Source: Winogradskyella thalassocola (GTDB lineage: Bacteria; Bacteroidota; Bacteroidia; Flavobacteriales; Flavobacteriaceae). From it: a DNA stretch of 64,000 nt. The stretch lies in NCBI RefSeq assembly GCF_900099995.1, contig NZ_FNCZ01000001.1, forward strand, positions 496,001 through 560,000. Direction: 5' to 3'. A program made the translations under genes and the position numbers. The notes beneath the pieces are model-generated. The model ran no database searches. It saw nothing but the letters and a program-made list of their open reading frames with translations, and was not told the DNA's origin. This document shows, one piece after another, positions 16,056 to 25,900 of the stretch (positions are counted from its first letter, which is position 1; every line of letters starts with the position of its first letter).

Positions 16056-17639
16056 ATGAGTGATAAGAAAAACATAGATCGACTTTTTCAAGAAAAGTTT
16101 AAAGATTTTGAAGTGGCACCTAATGATGCGCTTTGGGATCGTATAAACGAAAGTCTTCCTAATAAAAAGAAAAAGCGCAGAGTCATTGCACTTTGGTGGC
16201 AGATTGGTGGAGTAGCTGCTGCTATCGCACTATTGTTCACTGTTGGAGTTACTGTTTTTAGTTCAGACGATGGTAATTCTCAAGAATTTCCTATTGTAAA
16301 TACTGAAGATGTAGAAAATAAATTAGAGAAAAATAATCCTAATAATACTTCGACTCATAAGAATCAGAATGACCTTAATGTTAAAGATGAAAAGACCACG
16401 ATTGTTGATTCTAACTTAGACTCTGAACAAAAATCGAAAGTAAACGATTCTGAAAATGCAACGTCTCAAAAAACGAATCCTTCGAATCAATTAACAACAC
16501 CTAATAATTCGAATCGAAAATCGAATACTGTTGCTAACACCACTAATAAAGAAACAATACATACGACTCAGAAGCAAAAAAATACATCCTCAGTTGCTGA
16601 TAAGGCTACTCATGTGAAAGTTGCAAATCAAACTAAAACGCCTAAGTCTAATTTAAAAACGGATTCCAAAACACAATTGGAATCTGAAACAGAAAGAAAA
16701 TCTGCTATTAAAAAGAGTATTGAAGATACTAAAACTGCTGTAGCAGAAAATACAAGATCTAAAAAACTAGAATCCGAGACATCGAATTTAGAGACCAGCA
16801 AAACAAATGAAGCTGAACCAGAGAATTCAATTATTGAAACTCTAGAACAACAAACCATTGAAAATGCTATCGCAGAAAATAACGAAACTATAGATGAAGA
16901 AGAAAAAGAAGATGAACGAAGCAGGTGGAGCATTGCACCAAATGTTGCGCCTGTTTATTTTAATTCTTTAGGCCAAGGCTCTTCTTTAGATAAACAATTT
17001 AATGAAAATTCTAAAAGCTCTGATGTTAATATGAGCTATGGTATTGCTGGTAGTTATGCTATTTCTAAAAAACTAAAAATTAGGACTGGTGTTAATCATG
17101 TTAACCTCAATCAAACCACCTCAGATGTCTTTGCTTTTGTAGGTGCAGAAACTGCAGCTAGAGGTATAGATGCTTCATTTAATAATATAGCATTTAGCTC
17201 AGAAGACCAACAGGTATCTCTTATGAGTGCTAAAATGATGAATAGATCTTCTACTCCAGAATTATTTAATACAAAAATTGCTGGTAAAATAGATCAGCGA
17301 TTTGGGTTTATAGAAATACCTTTAGAATTAGAATACAGATTATTAGATACGAAATTCGGAATTAATGTTATTGGCGGATTTAGTACGTTCTTTTTAAGTG
17401 AAAATGAAATTTATGCTGATATCAACGGAAGTACAACTTCTATTGGAGAAGCTAACAATATTAATGATACAAGTTTTAGTGCCAACTTTGGTTTAGGTAT
17501 GGATTACAGTCTTTCTAAACAATGGAATATAAATCTTGAACCAACATTTAAATATCAAATAAATACTTTCAATAATACAACAGGTGATTTTAAACCTTTC
17601 TTTATTGGTTTATACACTGGATTAAGTTATAAGTTTTAG
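16056..17639 (+). CDS. Membrane-anchored protein with long linker and C-terminal outer-membrane beta-barrel, probable anti-sigma/sensor
   Basis: A 527-residue protein in three parts. The N-terminal 45 residues are charged and cytoplasmic (LFQEKFKDFEVAPNDALWDRI), followed by one membrane helix at about 48-69 (WWQIGGVAAAIALLFTVGV). Next comes a low-complexity Asn/Thr/Lys/Glu-rich stretch from about 75 to 285. The C-terminal domain of about 240 residues (SRWSIAPNVAPVYFNSLGQG to GLYTGLSYKF) looks like an outer-membrane beta-barrel of the PorT/OmpA-like type ending in Phe. The position 2 bases after an ECF gene makes an anti-sigma role for the N-terminus likely. The linker is long enough to span the periplasm. 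No classical zinc anti-sigma motif is seen. Confidence 0.75.
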   Translation: MSDKKNIDRLFQEKFKDFEVAPNDALWDRINESLPNKKKKRRVIALWWQIGGVAAAIALLFTVGVTVFSSDDGNSQEFPIVNTEDVENKLEKNNPNNTSTHKNQNDLNVKDEKTTIVDSNLDSEQKSKVNDSENATSQKTNPSNQLTTPNNSNRKSNTVANTTNKETIHTTQKQKNTSSVADKATHVKVANQTKTPKSNLKTDSKTQLESETERKSAIKKSIEDTKTAVAENTRSKKLESETSNLETSKTNEAEPENSIIETLEQQTIENAIAENNETIDEEEKEDERSRWSIAPNVAPVYFNSLGQGSSLDKQFNENSKSSDVNMSYGIAGSYAISKKLKIRTGVNHVNLNQTTSDVFAFVGAETAARGIDASFNNIAFSSEDQQVSLMSAKMMNRSSTPELFNTKIAGKIDQRFGFIEIPLELEYRLLDTKFGINVIGGFSTFFLSENEIYADINGSTTSIGEANNINDTSFSANFGLGMDYSLSKQWNINLEPTFKYQINTFNNTTGDFKPFFIGLYTGLSYKF

Positions 17640-17689
17640 GTTAGGTTAGGTTATTGCAACGCATACGCTATGAAAATGCAATGATGATA

Positions 17690-17720
17690 AAAGCTACTTT
17701 TGGTTAGAGTAGCTTTTTTT
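17690..17720. terminator. Two-way terminator between the sigma operon and the plsC-like gene
   Basis: AAAGCTACT (17690-17698) pairs with AGTAGCTTT (17708-17716), with T-runs on both sides. The stop codon and last codons of the minus-strand acyltransferase lie inside the stem. Confidence 0.85.
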
Positions 17721-18458
17721 TGTGATTTGACTACGCGTCAATTCGTCCCAAATTAATGTTCGTGCTTTTTCATTTAATCCTTTTGTATCTGCAGTCTCCA
17801 AACCATTTGTTAGTAAAAAAGGAAGAATTTTAGCTCTCATTTTACCAGGACTTCCACTGAAAAAAGTGTATGAGAATCGTTTTTTATTATCGTAGAAAGC
17901 AATAGGAACTACAGGTATTTGGTGATTAATTGCCAAACGAAACGCTCCATCTTTAAATTCATCTAACAAAACATGTTCTTCTGGCACTCCTCCTTCTGGA
18001 AAAATACAAATACTAACACCTTGTTTTAAACGTCGCTGTGCTCTTAAAAACACGGCTTGCCTACTTTTAGCACTACTTCTATCAACTAAGATACAGGTAC
18101 GCTTATAAAAGAATCCAAATAGTGGAATTTTAGCTAATTCTTGTTTTCCTACAAACACAAATGGGTTTTTAACAGCCACCAACATTAACATAATATCCGC
18201 CATAGAGGTGTGATTGGCCACAAACATGTAACTTTTATCAGGATCAGGCGTTTCTTCTCTTGTAATTTTATATCCAAAGCCCATTCCTATTAAAATAAAC
18301 TTAGACCAGATGCGCGCTAGCTTAAAAAAATACCGATACCATTCCTCTCTAGAGATAGAAATAATCAACAGAGGAAACATTATAATAATCGGAATAGCTA
18401 CTAAAATGTAGAACCAAATGCGATATAAAAGCCAAAATGGATATTTAAAAAATGCCAT
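17694..18458 (-). CDS. 1-acyl-sn-glycerol-3-phosphate acyltransferase-like protein
   Basis: Inner-membrane PlsC-family acyltransferase, expected to acylate lysophosphatidate or a related lysolipid. The N-terminus has a hydrophobic segment (about 10-36). Motif I NHTSMAD (His83, Asp88 in H-x4-D) and motif III FPEGGVPEE (about 153-161) are intact. At 254 residues it has the usual length. The last codons run through the stem of the terminator shared with the sigma operon. A possible -7 element TAGTTTTG at 18464-18471 is only 5 bases from the ATG. It is divergent from trpS, and the exact substrate is not shown. Confidence 0.88.
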   Translation of the reverse strand: MAFFKYPFWLLYRIWFYILVAIPIIIMFPLLIISISREEWYRYFFKLARIWSKFILIGMGFGYKITREETPDPDKSYMFVANHTSMADIMLMLVAVKNPFVFVGKQELAKIPLFGFFYKRTCILVDRSSAKSRQAVFLRAQRRLKQGVSICIFPEGGVPEEHVLLDEFKDGAFRLAINHQIPVVPIAFYDNKKRFSYTFFSGSPGKMRAKILPFLLTNGLETADTKGLNEKARTLIWDELTRSQITKKSYSNQK

Positions 18459-18514
18459 AGCACCAAAACTAGTTAATTAAATTAAATGACTTCTTATAGT
18501 TCTACTAAAAAATT

Positions 18515-18522
18515 TACCTTTG
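18515..18522 (+). promoter_or_regulatory. -7 element before trpS
   Basis: TACCTTTG, an exact TAnnTTTG match, 52 bases before the trpS ATG. Confidence 0.6.
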
Positions 18523-18550
18523 CTTATTATATAAGTTTAATTTAAAGAGA

Positions 18551-18568
18551 TACCTGCTTTCGCAGGTA
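18551..18568 (+). repeat. Hairpin repeat (family C) in the trpS leader
   Basis: TACCTGC-TTTC-GCAGGTA, a perfect 7-bp stem with a 4-base loop, ending 5 bases before the trpS start codon. In the mRNA it would sit over the ribosome entry site. A near copy with the same CCTGC/GCAGG core lies at 33295-33314. Confidence 0.65.
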
Positions 18569-18573
18569 ATGTT

Positions 18574-19542
18574 ATGGCAAGAATACTAACAGGAGTACAA
18601 AGTACAGGGACACCACATTTAGGAAATATTTTAGGCGCAATTATGCCTGCAATTGAACTATCTGAAAAAAGTGATAATGAATCGTATTTATTCATTGCGA
18701 ATATGCACACATTAACACAAATTAAAGATGCAAAAGAATTGAGAAATCACACCTATTCTGTAGCTGCAACTTGGCTAGCTTTTGGATTAGATATTGAAAA
18801 AACGGTGTTTTATAGACAAAGTGATATTCCACAAGTCACAGAACTCTCTTGGTATTTAAGTTGTTTCTTTCCCTACCAACGTTTAACCTTAGCACATGGA
18901 TTTAAAGATAAAGCCGACCGTTTAGAGGATGTGAATTCTGGATTGTTTACCTACCCAATGTTAATGGCTGCAGATATCTTATTGTATGATGCTGAAATTA
19001 TTCCGGTTGGAAAAGACCAATTACAACATATTGAAATGACACGTGATGTTGCGTCTCGTTTTCATGCCAAAATGGGTGAAACTTTTGTATTACCTGAAGG
19101 AAAAATTCTAGAAAACGGTATGCTTATTCCTGGAACTGATGGAGAAAAAATGAGCAAGAGCAGAGGGAATTTTATCAATATCTTTTTACCTGAAAAACAA
19201 CTGCGTAAAAAAATAATGTCTATTGAAACTGATAGCACACCTCTTGAAGAACCAAAAGATTGGGCGACTTGTAATTGCTTTGCTATTTATTGTTTATTAG
19301 CTTCTGATGCTCAAATTGCAAATATGAAAGCTAATTATGAAGGTGGAAATTACGGTTATGGTCACGCCAAACAAGCCTTATATGAATTAGTATTAGAACG
19401 TTTTTCTGAACAAAGAGAACGCTACCATTACTATATGAGTAATCTAGATGAAGTTGATGCCGCTTTAGCTAAAGGTGCTGCAAAAGCGAAGCTGGTTGCT
19501 GATGACGTTTTACAACGTGTTAGAGAAAAGGTTGGGTATTAA
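18574..19542 (+). CDS. trpS: Tryptophan--tRNA ligase
   Basis: Class I aminoacyl-tRNA synthetase that charges tRNA-Trp. The 322 residues contain the HIGH-like motif TPHLGN at 13-18, the KMSKS loop at 192-196 (GEKMSKSRGN), and LPEGKILENGMLIPGTDG before it. The length is typical of the bacterial enzyme. It is monocistronic with its own promoter and a hairpin in the leader that might tune translation. No Trp-codon attenuator peptide was seen in the 50-base leader. A strong terminator follows. Confidence 0.96.
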   Translation: MARILTGVQSTGTPHLGNILGAIMPAIELSEKSDNESYLFIANMHTLTQIKDAKELRNHTYSVAATWLAFGLDIEKTVFYRQSDIPQVTELSWYLSCFFPYQRLTLAHGFKDKADRLEDVNSGLFTYPMLMAADILLYDAEIIPVGKDQLQHIEMTRDVASRFHAKMGETFVLPEGKILENGMLIPGTDGEKMSKSRGNFINIFLPEKQLRKKIMSIETDSTPLEEPKDWATCNCFAIYCLLASDAQIANMKANYEGGNYGYGHAKQALYELVLERFSEQRERYHYYMSNLDEVDAALAKGAAKAKLVADDVLQRVREKVGY

Positions 19543-19570
19543 TCAATTTTAATTTTTAAAAATTTCAAAT

Positions 19571-19606
19571 AAAAAAGACCTCTATTATTTAAATAGAGGT
19601 CTTTTT
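19571..19606. terminator. Two-way terminator between trpS and the secreted protein gene
   Basis: AAAAAGACCTCTATT (19572-19586) pairs with AATAGAGGTCTTTTT (19592-19606) around a short AT loop. A- and T-runs on the two sides let it work in both directions. Confidence 0.9.
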
Positions 19607-19632
19607 AGTTTAGCGATTACCTGAATTAATCC

Positions 19633-22600
19633 TTAATTTATAATTTTCTTAGTTACAGTAACATTACCTTCTAAAGTAATAGTTGCAAAATAAACTCCTT
19701 TAGAAAACTGGAAGCTTTCACTCAAAGTATTATTCTGTCCATTAGACGCATAAGAAACTACTTGTCTTCCGTTGATATCATATACTTTAACGTCTTTAAT
19801 TACAGAACCAGATCTTACATTTAATGCACCATCTTTTACGTAAGCAAAAGTGTTAGACATTTCGTTGTCATCAATTGATAAAGACATTATATAACGTAAG
19901 TTAAATCTATCATTAATTTTTCCTTGTACTCCAGAGAAAGCATATGGAGATGTTCTTAAATCATGTTCAGTATTTAAAACCGTATCTTCAAGATAAATAC
20001 CTACACTAGTATCCGCAAATACACTACCATCTAAATCACCAATAGCAATTTTAAAAATCCCGTTTTCGGGTAATTCAACTCCTAAAGGCACTACATCGGC
20101 ATTTTCAAATGGTAAAGGACGACCTTGAATAACCATTTCTTCATTATTCACCATAGAATAGATACGCATTGCGTTGTCATCAGAATAAGCATCAAAAAGT
20201 CTATCTTTTCCTAAAGTAGCTCCATCTACATAACCAACTAAAGTACTTGCAGAAACATCTGTAGCATCAATTAAACTTAACCAAACTAAATGCTTTTCTA
20301 AATCTTGAGCATTGTTTGCTCCTCTATAAAATTCAGAATTATCATGCGCTACGTCCGCATCATCAGAACGCATAGCGTTTGTAAATATTACTGAACCTTC
20401 AGTAGCACTATCATCAACTTGAACAAAAAATCCTTGACCAGAACCAATAAAACCATTTGTACTTTCTGGAGGGTTCGCTCCTGTAAGGTTATAACTTACA
20501 TACGGCTCACCATAATTGTAACTTAAATCTTGGTAAGCAGAACTAGATAAAGGAGTTGTCGCATTTGGTATTGCTGTATTATGCGCCCATATTTTAACAT
20601 TACCTTCTAATAAGGTATTATCTGCTAATAACTGATCTGCACTAATTGCAGAAGGATATGGATTTCCAATAAGGTTTCTATGTCTAGCTTCAACATTAGG
20701 CTGATTTCCTATTGATTTATATACATCTACAGAAATATCTCCATTATTTGGCTTCCCAACAAAACTAGCCGTAAATCCTGTTGAAACAAATTCAGCTGGT
20801 ACATTAACAGCATATCCTAAACCAGCATTCATTGTACCACTTGTAAGCATCCAATCACCAGCAACACCATTAGTATTAGCAGTGTTTACACTCCAGTTAT
20901 AAGCATTAACTGTATGTGGTGCTGTAATATTAGATACATTAAAACCAACTACAGGAGATGACCATAATACATAATCATTATCATGTAAATCTGTAACATT
21001 ACGTTCTACTTTAATTAAACCACTATTTTCGTTACTAGACACGACCTTAGTTTGAATTAAACTAGCACCATCTTTAAAGGTTAATGAAGCTCCGGATTCA
21101 ACTGTTACTTCACCATAAAGTTTAAGTGTAGATCCAGAAGCTATTGTTACATTACTACCTGCAGGCACTAAACAATCACACCCTTCTATATCACCTGCGG
21201 CATTATAATTAGAAGAAAATACTAAACCTCTATCTTGCGGCTCAACAACAATACCTGCATTTTGATACACTGGAGGCAATTGCCAATCAGAGCCATTCCA
21301 ATAAACAGGAGTTCCCCCAATTGATAAACTCACTGGAACCACAACAGATCCAAAGGCATTAATGACTCTTAACTTATAGTTTCCTAAGCTTTCTGCATCT
21401 ATATTACCAGGAATGGTGTATGTATTACTATTCGCACCAGGAATTGGCTCATTGTATTTAGACCATTGGTACGATAATGTTTCTTCAGGAGCACCTGTAG
21501 CACCACCAGACACTTCTGCTACAGCCGAAAATGCAATATATGAATCACTTGGTAGATTACATACATATCTCGCTAATGGATATTCTGTAACTACAGGTGT
21601 TTTTATATCGAAAGAACCTCTATTATATGCTAGAAAAGCAAGATCAGCTGTACCACCAGCAACCATATTTATATTGTTAATATCTGAAATATTAGTGTCG
21701 TTAATTTGAAAATCCTCAAATTTAAATGCCACCATACGTAATGGTCTTTCTTCATTATTAGAAAAAGATCTTATTGTAGGTGTTGCTATTCCATAATTAA
21801 CACCGGGTAAAAAGCTGTACAAATCAAGCCTCCATTTAGCCAACAATGCATCTCCATCATTTTGAGTTTCTTCTCTAATAGTTATTTTTATAGGTCTCCC
21901 TATAACATTCTTTTCTGCATCTGCATAATAATAAATATCCGTACTACCAGCTGCAGCGATCTGAGAAATTAAGAAATCTGGAATATCATCTTCTAAAGCA
22001 CCTAATTGCCCTCCACTACTGTAAAACTCAACATCGGCAGTCGCATTAAAATTTGTAACACCTGTTCCTAAATCTAGTCCGTTTACACCATCAATAATAG
22101 CATCGTATACTGTAGTTCCACTAATTTCTGGAGATGTTATTGCAGTTCCCTCTCCTACTGCACCATCAATCATATCTGCCATCGCTAAATAATTGTTTGG
22201 GTTGGTTATCCCATCAACACCATTAGTAGTATAAGCATAAAATAACTGTGTACTAAACGCAACACCATTATCGGTAAGCAACTGATCATTAACACCTGTT
22301 GAATATGTAACTCCATTATACGTAAAAGCTAATAAATCGTGACTTGTATTTGGCTTCAAACTATTATTAGTTGGATCGGCTTTCCATTGTGAAGATCTCC
22401 AGAACCCATTATAAGTTGTGAAAATTTCAGTTATTTTAGTAACGTTACTCTCCTCTCCATTTTTTAATGTTTTTGCAGTAGGACTCACATATTCTATGCT
22501 TTTTCCTGTTGGGATACCTCCTAACATAAGCTCGCCTGAAACGTCCACTGACCCAGAATGTGATATTTTAAATGTCATTTCTGTATCACTTACCATTGTA

Positions 22601-22797
22601 ATACTAGAATTCTCTATACTTATACCACTTACGTTAATCGCCGTACTCTCCGTAAAGCCAGTTCCTAGTACAGTAATTAAAGAATTTGTAGTAATCCGCG
22701 AAGGAAAAACTTCAGAAACAAGTTCTGATTGTGCAAATAAGCCATTTGAAATTGTTAATAACACTACAAAAACCATCCACTTCATTGATTTGAGCAT
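19633..22797 (-). CDS. Large secreted protein with IPT/TIG and type IX sorting domains (paralogue 1)
   Basis: A 1054-residue secreted protein. From ATG 22797 the signal peptide is MLKSMKWMVFVVLLTISNGL; ATG 22827 would give ten more residues. An IPT/TIG-like domain follows (EVFPSRITTNSLITVLGTGF). Next is a region of about 300 residues (ending VRYVCNLPSD-like), an Ig-like stretch, and a segment with GCDC and a TLKLYGEVTVESGASL ladder. The last 75 residues are a type A sorting domain (SNTFAYVKDGALNVRSGSVI, KDVKVYDINGRQVVSY, KKIIN). The same architecture and many blocks recur in the gene upstream, so this is a tandem duplication. No catalytic motif was found; an adhesin or structural surface role is the simplest guess. 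Confidence 0.82.
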   Translation of the reverse strand: MLKSMKWMVFVVLLTISNGLFAQSELVSEVFPSRITTNSLITVLGTGFTESTAINVSGISIENSSITMVSDTEMTFKISHSGSVDVSGELMLGGIPTGKSIEYVSPTAKTLKNGEESNVTKITEIFTTYNGFWRSSQWKADPTNNSLKPNTSHDLLAFTYNGVTYSTGVNDQLLTDNGVAFSTQLFYAYTTNGVDGITNPNNYLAMADMIDGAVGEGTAITSPEISGTTVYDAIIDGVNGLDLGTGVTNFNATADVEFYSSGGQLGALEDDIPDFLISQIAAAGSTDIYYYADAEKNVIGRPIKITIREETQNDGDALLAKWRLDLYSFLPGVNYGIATPTIRSFSNNEERPLRMVAFKFEDFQINDTNISDINNINMVAGGTADLAFLAYNRGSFDIKTPVVTEYPLARYVCNLPSDSYIAFSAVAEVSGGATGAPEETLSYQWSKYNEPIPGANSNTYTIPGNIDAESLGNYKLRVINAFGSVVVPVSLSIGGTPVYWNGSDWQLPPVYQNAGIVVEPQDRGLVFSSNYNAAGDIEGCDCLVPAGSNVTIASGSTLKLYGEVTVESGASLTFKDGASLIQTKVVSSNENSGLIKVERNVTDLHDNDYVLWSSPVVGFNVSNITAPHTVNAYNWSVNTANTNGVAGDWMLTSGTMNAGLGYAVNVPAEFVSTGFTASFVGKPNNGDISVDVYKSIGNQPNVEARHRNLIGNPYPSAISADQLLADNTLLEGNVKIWAHNTAIPNATTPLSSSAYQDLSYNYGEPYVSYNLTGANPPESTNGFIGSGQGFFVQVDDSATEGSVIFTNAMRSDDADVAHDNSEFYRGANNAQDLEKHLVWLSLIDATDVSASTLVGYVDGATLGKDRLFDAYSDDNAMRIYSMVNNEEMVIQGRPLPFENADVVPLGVELPENGIFKIAIGDLDGSVFADTSVGIYLEDTVLNTEHDLRTSPYAFSGVQGKINDRFNLRYIMSLSIDDNEMSNTFAYVKDGALNVRSGSVIKDVKVYDINGRQVVSYASNGQNNTLSESFQFSKGVYFATITLEGNVTVTKKIIN

Positions 22798-22845
22798 TTT
22801 AAAATTTAAAGTAATTTTCAAGTTCATACATTAAGATTTAGTTAT

Positions 22846-22865
22846 AAGGCATGTAGACATGCCTT
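22846..22865. repeat. 20-bp near-perfect palindrome between the two large secreted-protein genes
   Basis: AAGGCATGT-AG-ACATGCCTT, two 9-bp arms with 2 bases between. It sits 48 bases before the start of paralogue 1 and about 50 bases after the stop of paralogue 2. It could be a weak terminator or processing hairpin (no T-run follows) or an operator. Confidence 0.45.
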
Positions 22866-22917
22866 AAAGATTGAAAAAGTTATAATAGTTGTAAATAAAA
22901 AAATGAGTTTGTGAATA

Positions 22918-25900
22918 TTAATTTATAAGCTTTTTAGTCACCACACTACCATTATCTAGCTTTATGTTAGCGATGTAGATGCCATTTGCGAACGCAAATT
23001 GTGTACTAAAAGAATTTGTATTGTCTTTAACAGTATAGTTTACTATTTGCTTACCATTCATGTCAAACACTTCAACAGTTTCTATAGCCTTTGAAGATTT
23101 TACGTAAAACATAGCATCACTAATGTAAGCAAAAGTATTTGAAGCAGAAATCTCATTTACTGAAAGCGTAATTGAAGGAGTATATCGTAAGACAAAACGA
23201 TCATCAAACACACCTGCTTCTCCTGTAAAAGTATAAGGTGATGTTCTTAAGTTATGAATTACACCGGTATATGTATCCTCTAAGTAAATAGCTTGTTCTT
23301 GTGCTTCAAATAAGCTTCCTTCTACTTTACCAATGGCAATTTTGTAAATTCCACTTTGAACTAATTCCATACCTAAAGGCACTGTATTAGAATTTACAAA
23401 AGGTAATGGAAGACCTTGTATCACTAATTTTTCGTCATCTGAGATTAGAGAATATAAATTAAAGCCTTCATTGTTAGTGTAAGCATCATAAAGTCTATCT
23501 TTTCCATCAGTAGCTCCTTCTGCATAGCCTATTAATGTACTAATAGCACCATTGTTCTCATCAGATAAGCTTAACCATACTAATTGTTTTTCGGTAGCTA
23601 CAGCGGTGTCTTCAGTGTTTCTAAAAAAATCTGAATTGTCATAAGAGACAAAATTATTATGACGCATAGCGTTAGTGAAATTCACAGAAGTTGTATTTGG
23701 TGCTGCATTATCAACTCTTACAAAAAAGGCTTGCCCTGAAGCAATATCGCCATTAAACGTTGATGGAGTTGAAGTCCCTAATGCATTATAAGTAATGTAT
23801 TGGTTTCCGTAATTTACTCCAAAGTTATCATAAAATGGATTAGTAGCCCCAGTATCAAATACATATGTATCATGAGTCCAAATATCTACACGTCCTTCAA
23901 GATCGGAATTAGCTGTTAAGAATTTTTCCGCATCGATAGCCGAAGGATAAGGGTTTCCTATTAAGTTCCAACTGCTGTCATGATAATTCATAGCCAAATA
24001 ATTAGGAGACTTATAAACATCAATACTAAATGGCCCATTATTAGGCGCACCATAAAATTCAGTTGTAAAACCACTCACTTGATTATTAGCGACTCTAACA
24101 ATATAGCCCTCTCCAGGAGTCATTATGGCATTAGATGCAGATTCCCAATCTCCATTACCTGAGCCATTATTTCCAGCATTTACATTCCACTGATATGTTG
24201 GTGTATTAGAAATTTCTGAAATATTAAAATCTTCTACAGGAGATGACCAATAAATATAATCATATTGTTTGACTTCTTCATCACGTAATGTACGTTTCAC
24301 TGTGATTTCTCCACTATTTTCAACATCATTAATCTGCACTAGACTCGCATCATCTTCTAAAGTAAAGGTAGCTGCAGGCAAATGATTCACGAGTATGATA
24401 TCATTACCTTCTACGTCTTTTTCAACATTACCAAATTCATCTAATTGCTTAACCTCCAAGACCTCTGGCTCTACCGTTATTTCGTTATAAATTAGCATTG
24501 TTTTGCCTTCAGGAATAACAACATTAGACCCAGACGTTACTCTGCAATCACATCCTACTAAATCTTCTGATTGCGTAGTGTAATCACCTGTATAAACTAA
24601 ACCTCTTTCTTTCTCTTCTACTGCCCCATATGGAGAACTCCAATCAGTACCATTCCAATAATAAGGTGTACCTCCTTCACTTAAAGTAACAGGCAATATT
24701 ATAGTCCCACCATTATCGTTAGAAATCTCAATCTTGTAAGTAGCTAAATCTTCTAATTTGACACCAGAAATAGTAAAACTCTCATTTGTTTCATCACTAA
24801 TTTCTGAGTTATATTTTCTCCATTTGTACTTTAATTCCAAATCCGTTTCTCCAACAGGTGGATCTGTTATGCCGCCAAATCCATCATCTATACCTGCATT
24901 AACGTTAAAAGTTATGTCTGTAGTTCCATCTGCTTTACAAACAAACTGAGGTAATAATGGTGCTGCAATAGGTGCTTTTATATCAAAAGCAGATTGGTTA
25001 TACGCAATAAAAGCCATGTCTGCAGAACCTCCCGCTACTGAATTAATGTTTTTTACAGAATCTATATTAGAAGCATCTAAATCAAAATCCTCTAAATTAA
25101 GAGCAATTAATTTAATTAGTCGATCCTCATTCTTATCATAAGTTCTAGATTGCGGAACTGCTGTATTAATATCTGCTCCACTAGGAAGTTTATAAAGATC
25201 TAATTGCCATCGACCTTGATTATTATGACCATTATTCAAAAACAACTTTATAGGTGTCCCTATCACATTTCCTCTATCATCTGCGTAATAATAAGTATCC
25301 CAACTACCAGAATCTGCAATTTGCGTAATCAATAAATCTGGAATTCCATCATTAATAGCACCAACCTGTCCGTTTCCACTAAAGAAACGAATGGATGCTG
25401 TTTGATTATAATTAGTTACCCCCGTTCCTAATTCCAAACCGTTCTTCCCATCTATCATTACTTGAAAAACAGTTAAATCGGCAACATCATCAGATGTAAT
25501 AACGGTTCCTTCATTAACAACACCATCTACTAAATCAGCTGTAGCTATAAAATTAGCTCCGGAGTTAATGGTCCCAGTAATTCCATTTGTAGAATAGGCT
25601 TTAAAAACCTCATTACTAATATTTAAACCATTTATTGTTGAAAGCAAAGCATTATCCACTCCTGTAGAATACGTTACTCCATCATATGTAAAACCTATTA
25701 ATTCATGGTAATCGTTTGGATAAGTACTCTTATCTCGATAAACATAACTAGAAGATCTCCAATACCCTTGTCCGTTATGATTCCAATTAGTAAAGATTTC
25801 GGTTACATGCTCAAAAGATTGAGAACCATCACTACGATCATTACGTTTCAATTTAGCTCCTACATAATCAATTTTTACTAAATTTTCTGAGGCATTCGAA

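Noticed and set aside
16628..16933. 101-codon minus-strand ORF opposite the beta-barrel protein linker
   Set aside because: Its Ser/Leu/Val-rich composition is what the antisense of an Asn/Thr/Glu-rich linker gives; no start signal or promoter was found.
22418..22834. 138-codon plus-strand ORF opposite the start of the secreted protein gene
   Set aside because: It is an antisense shadow; the minus-strand frame encodes a signal peptide and IPT/TIG domain.
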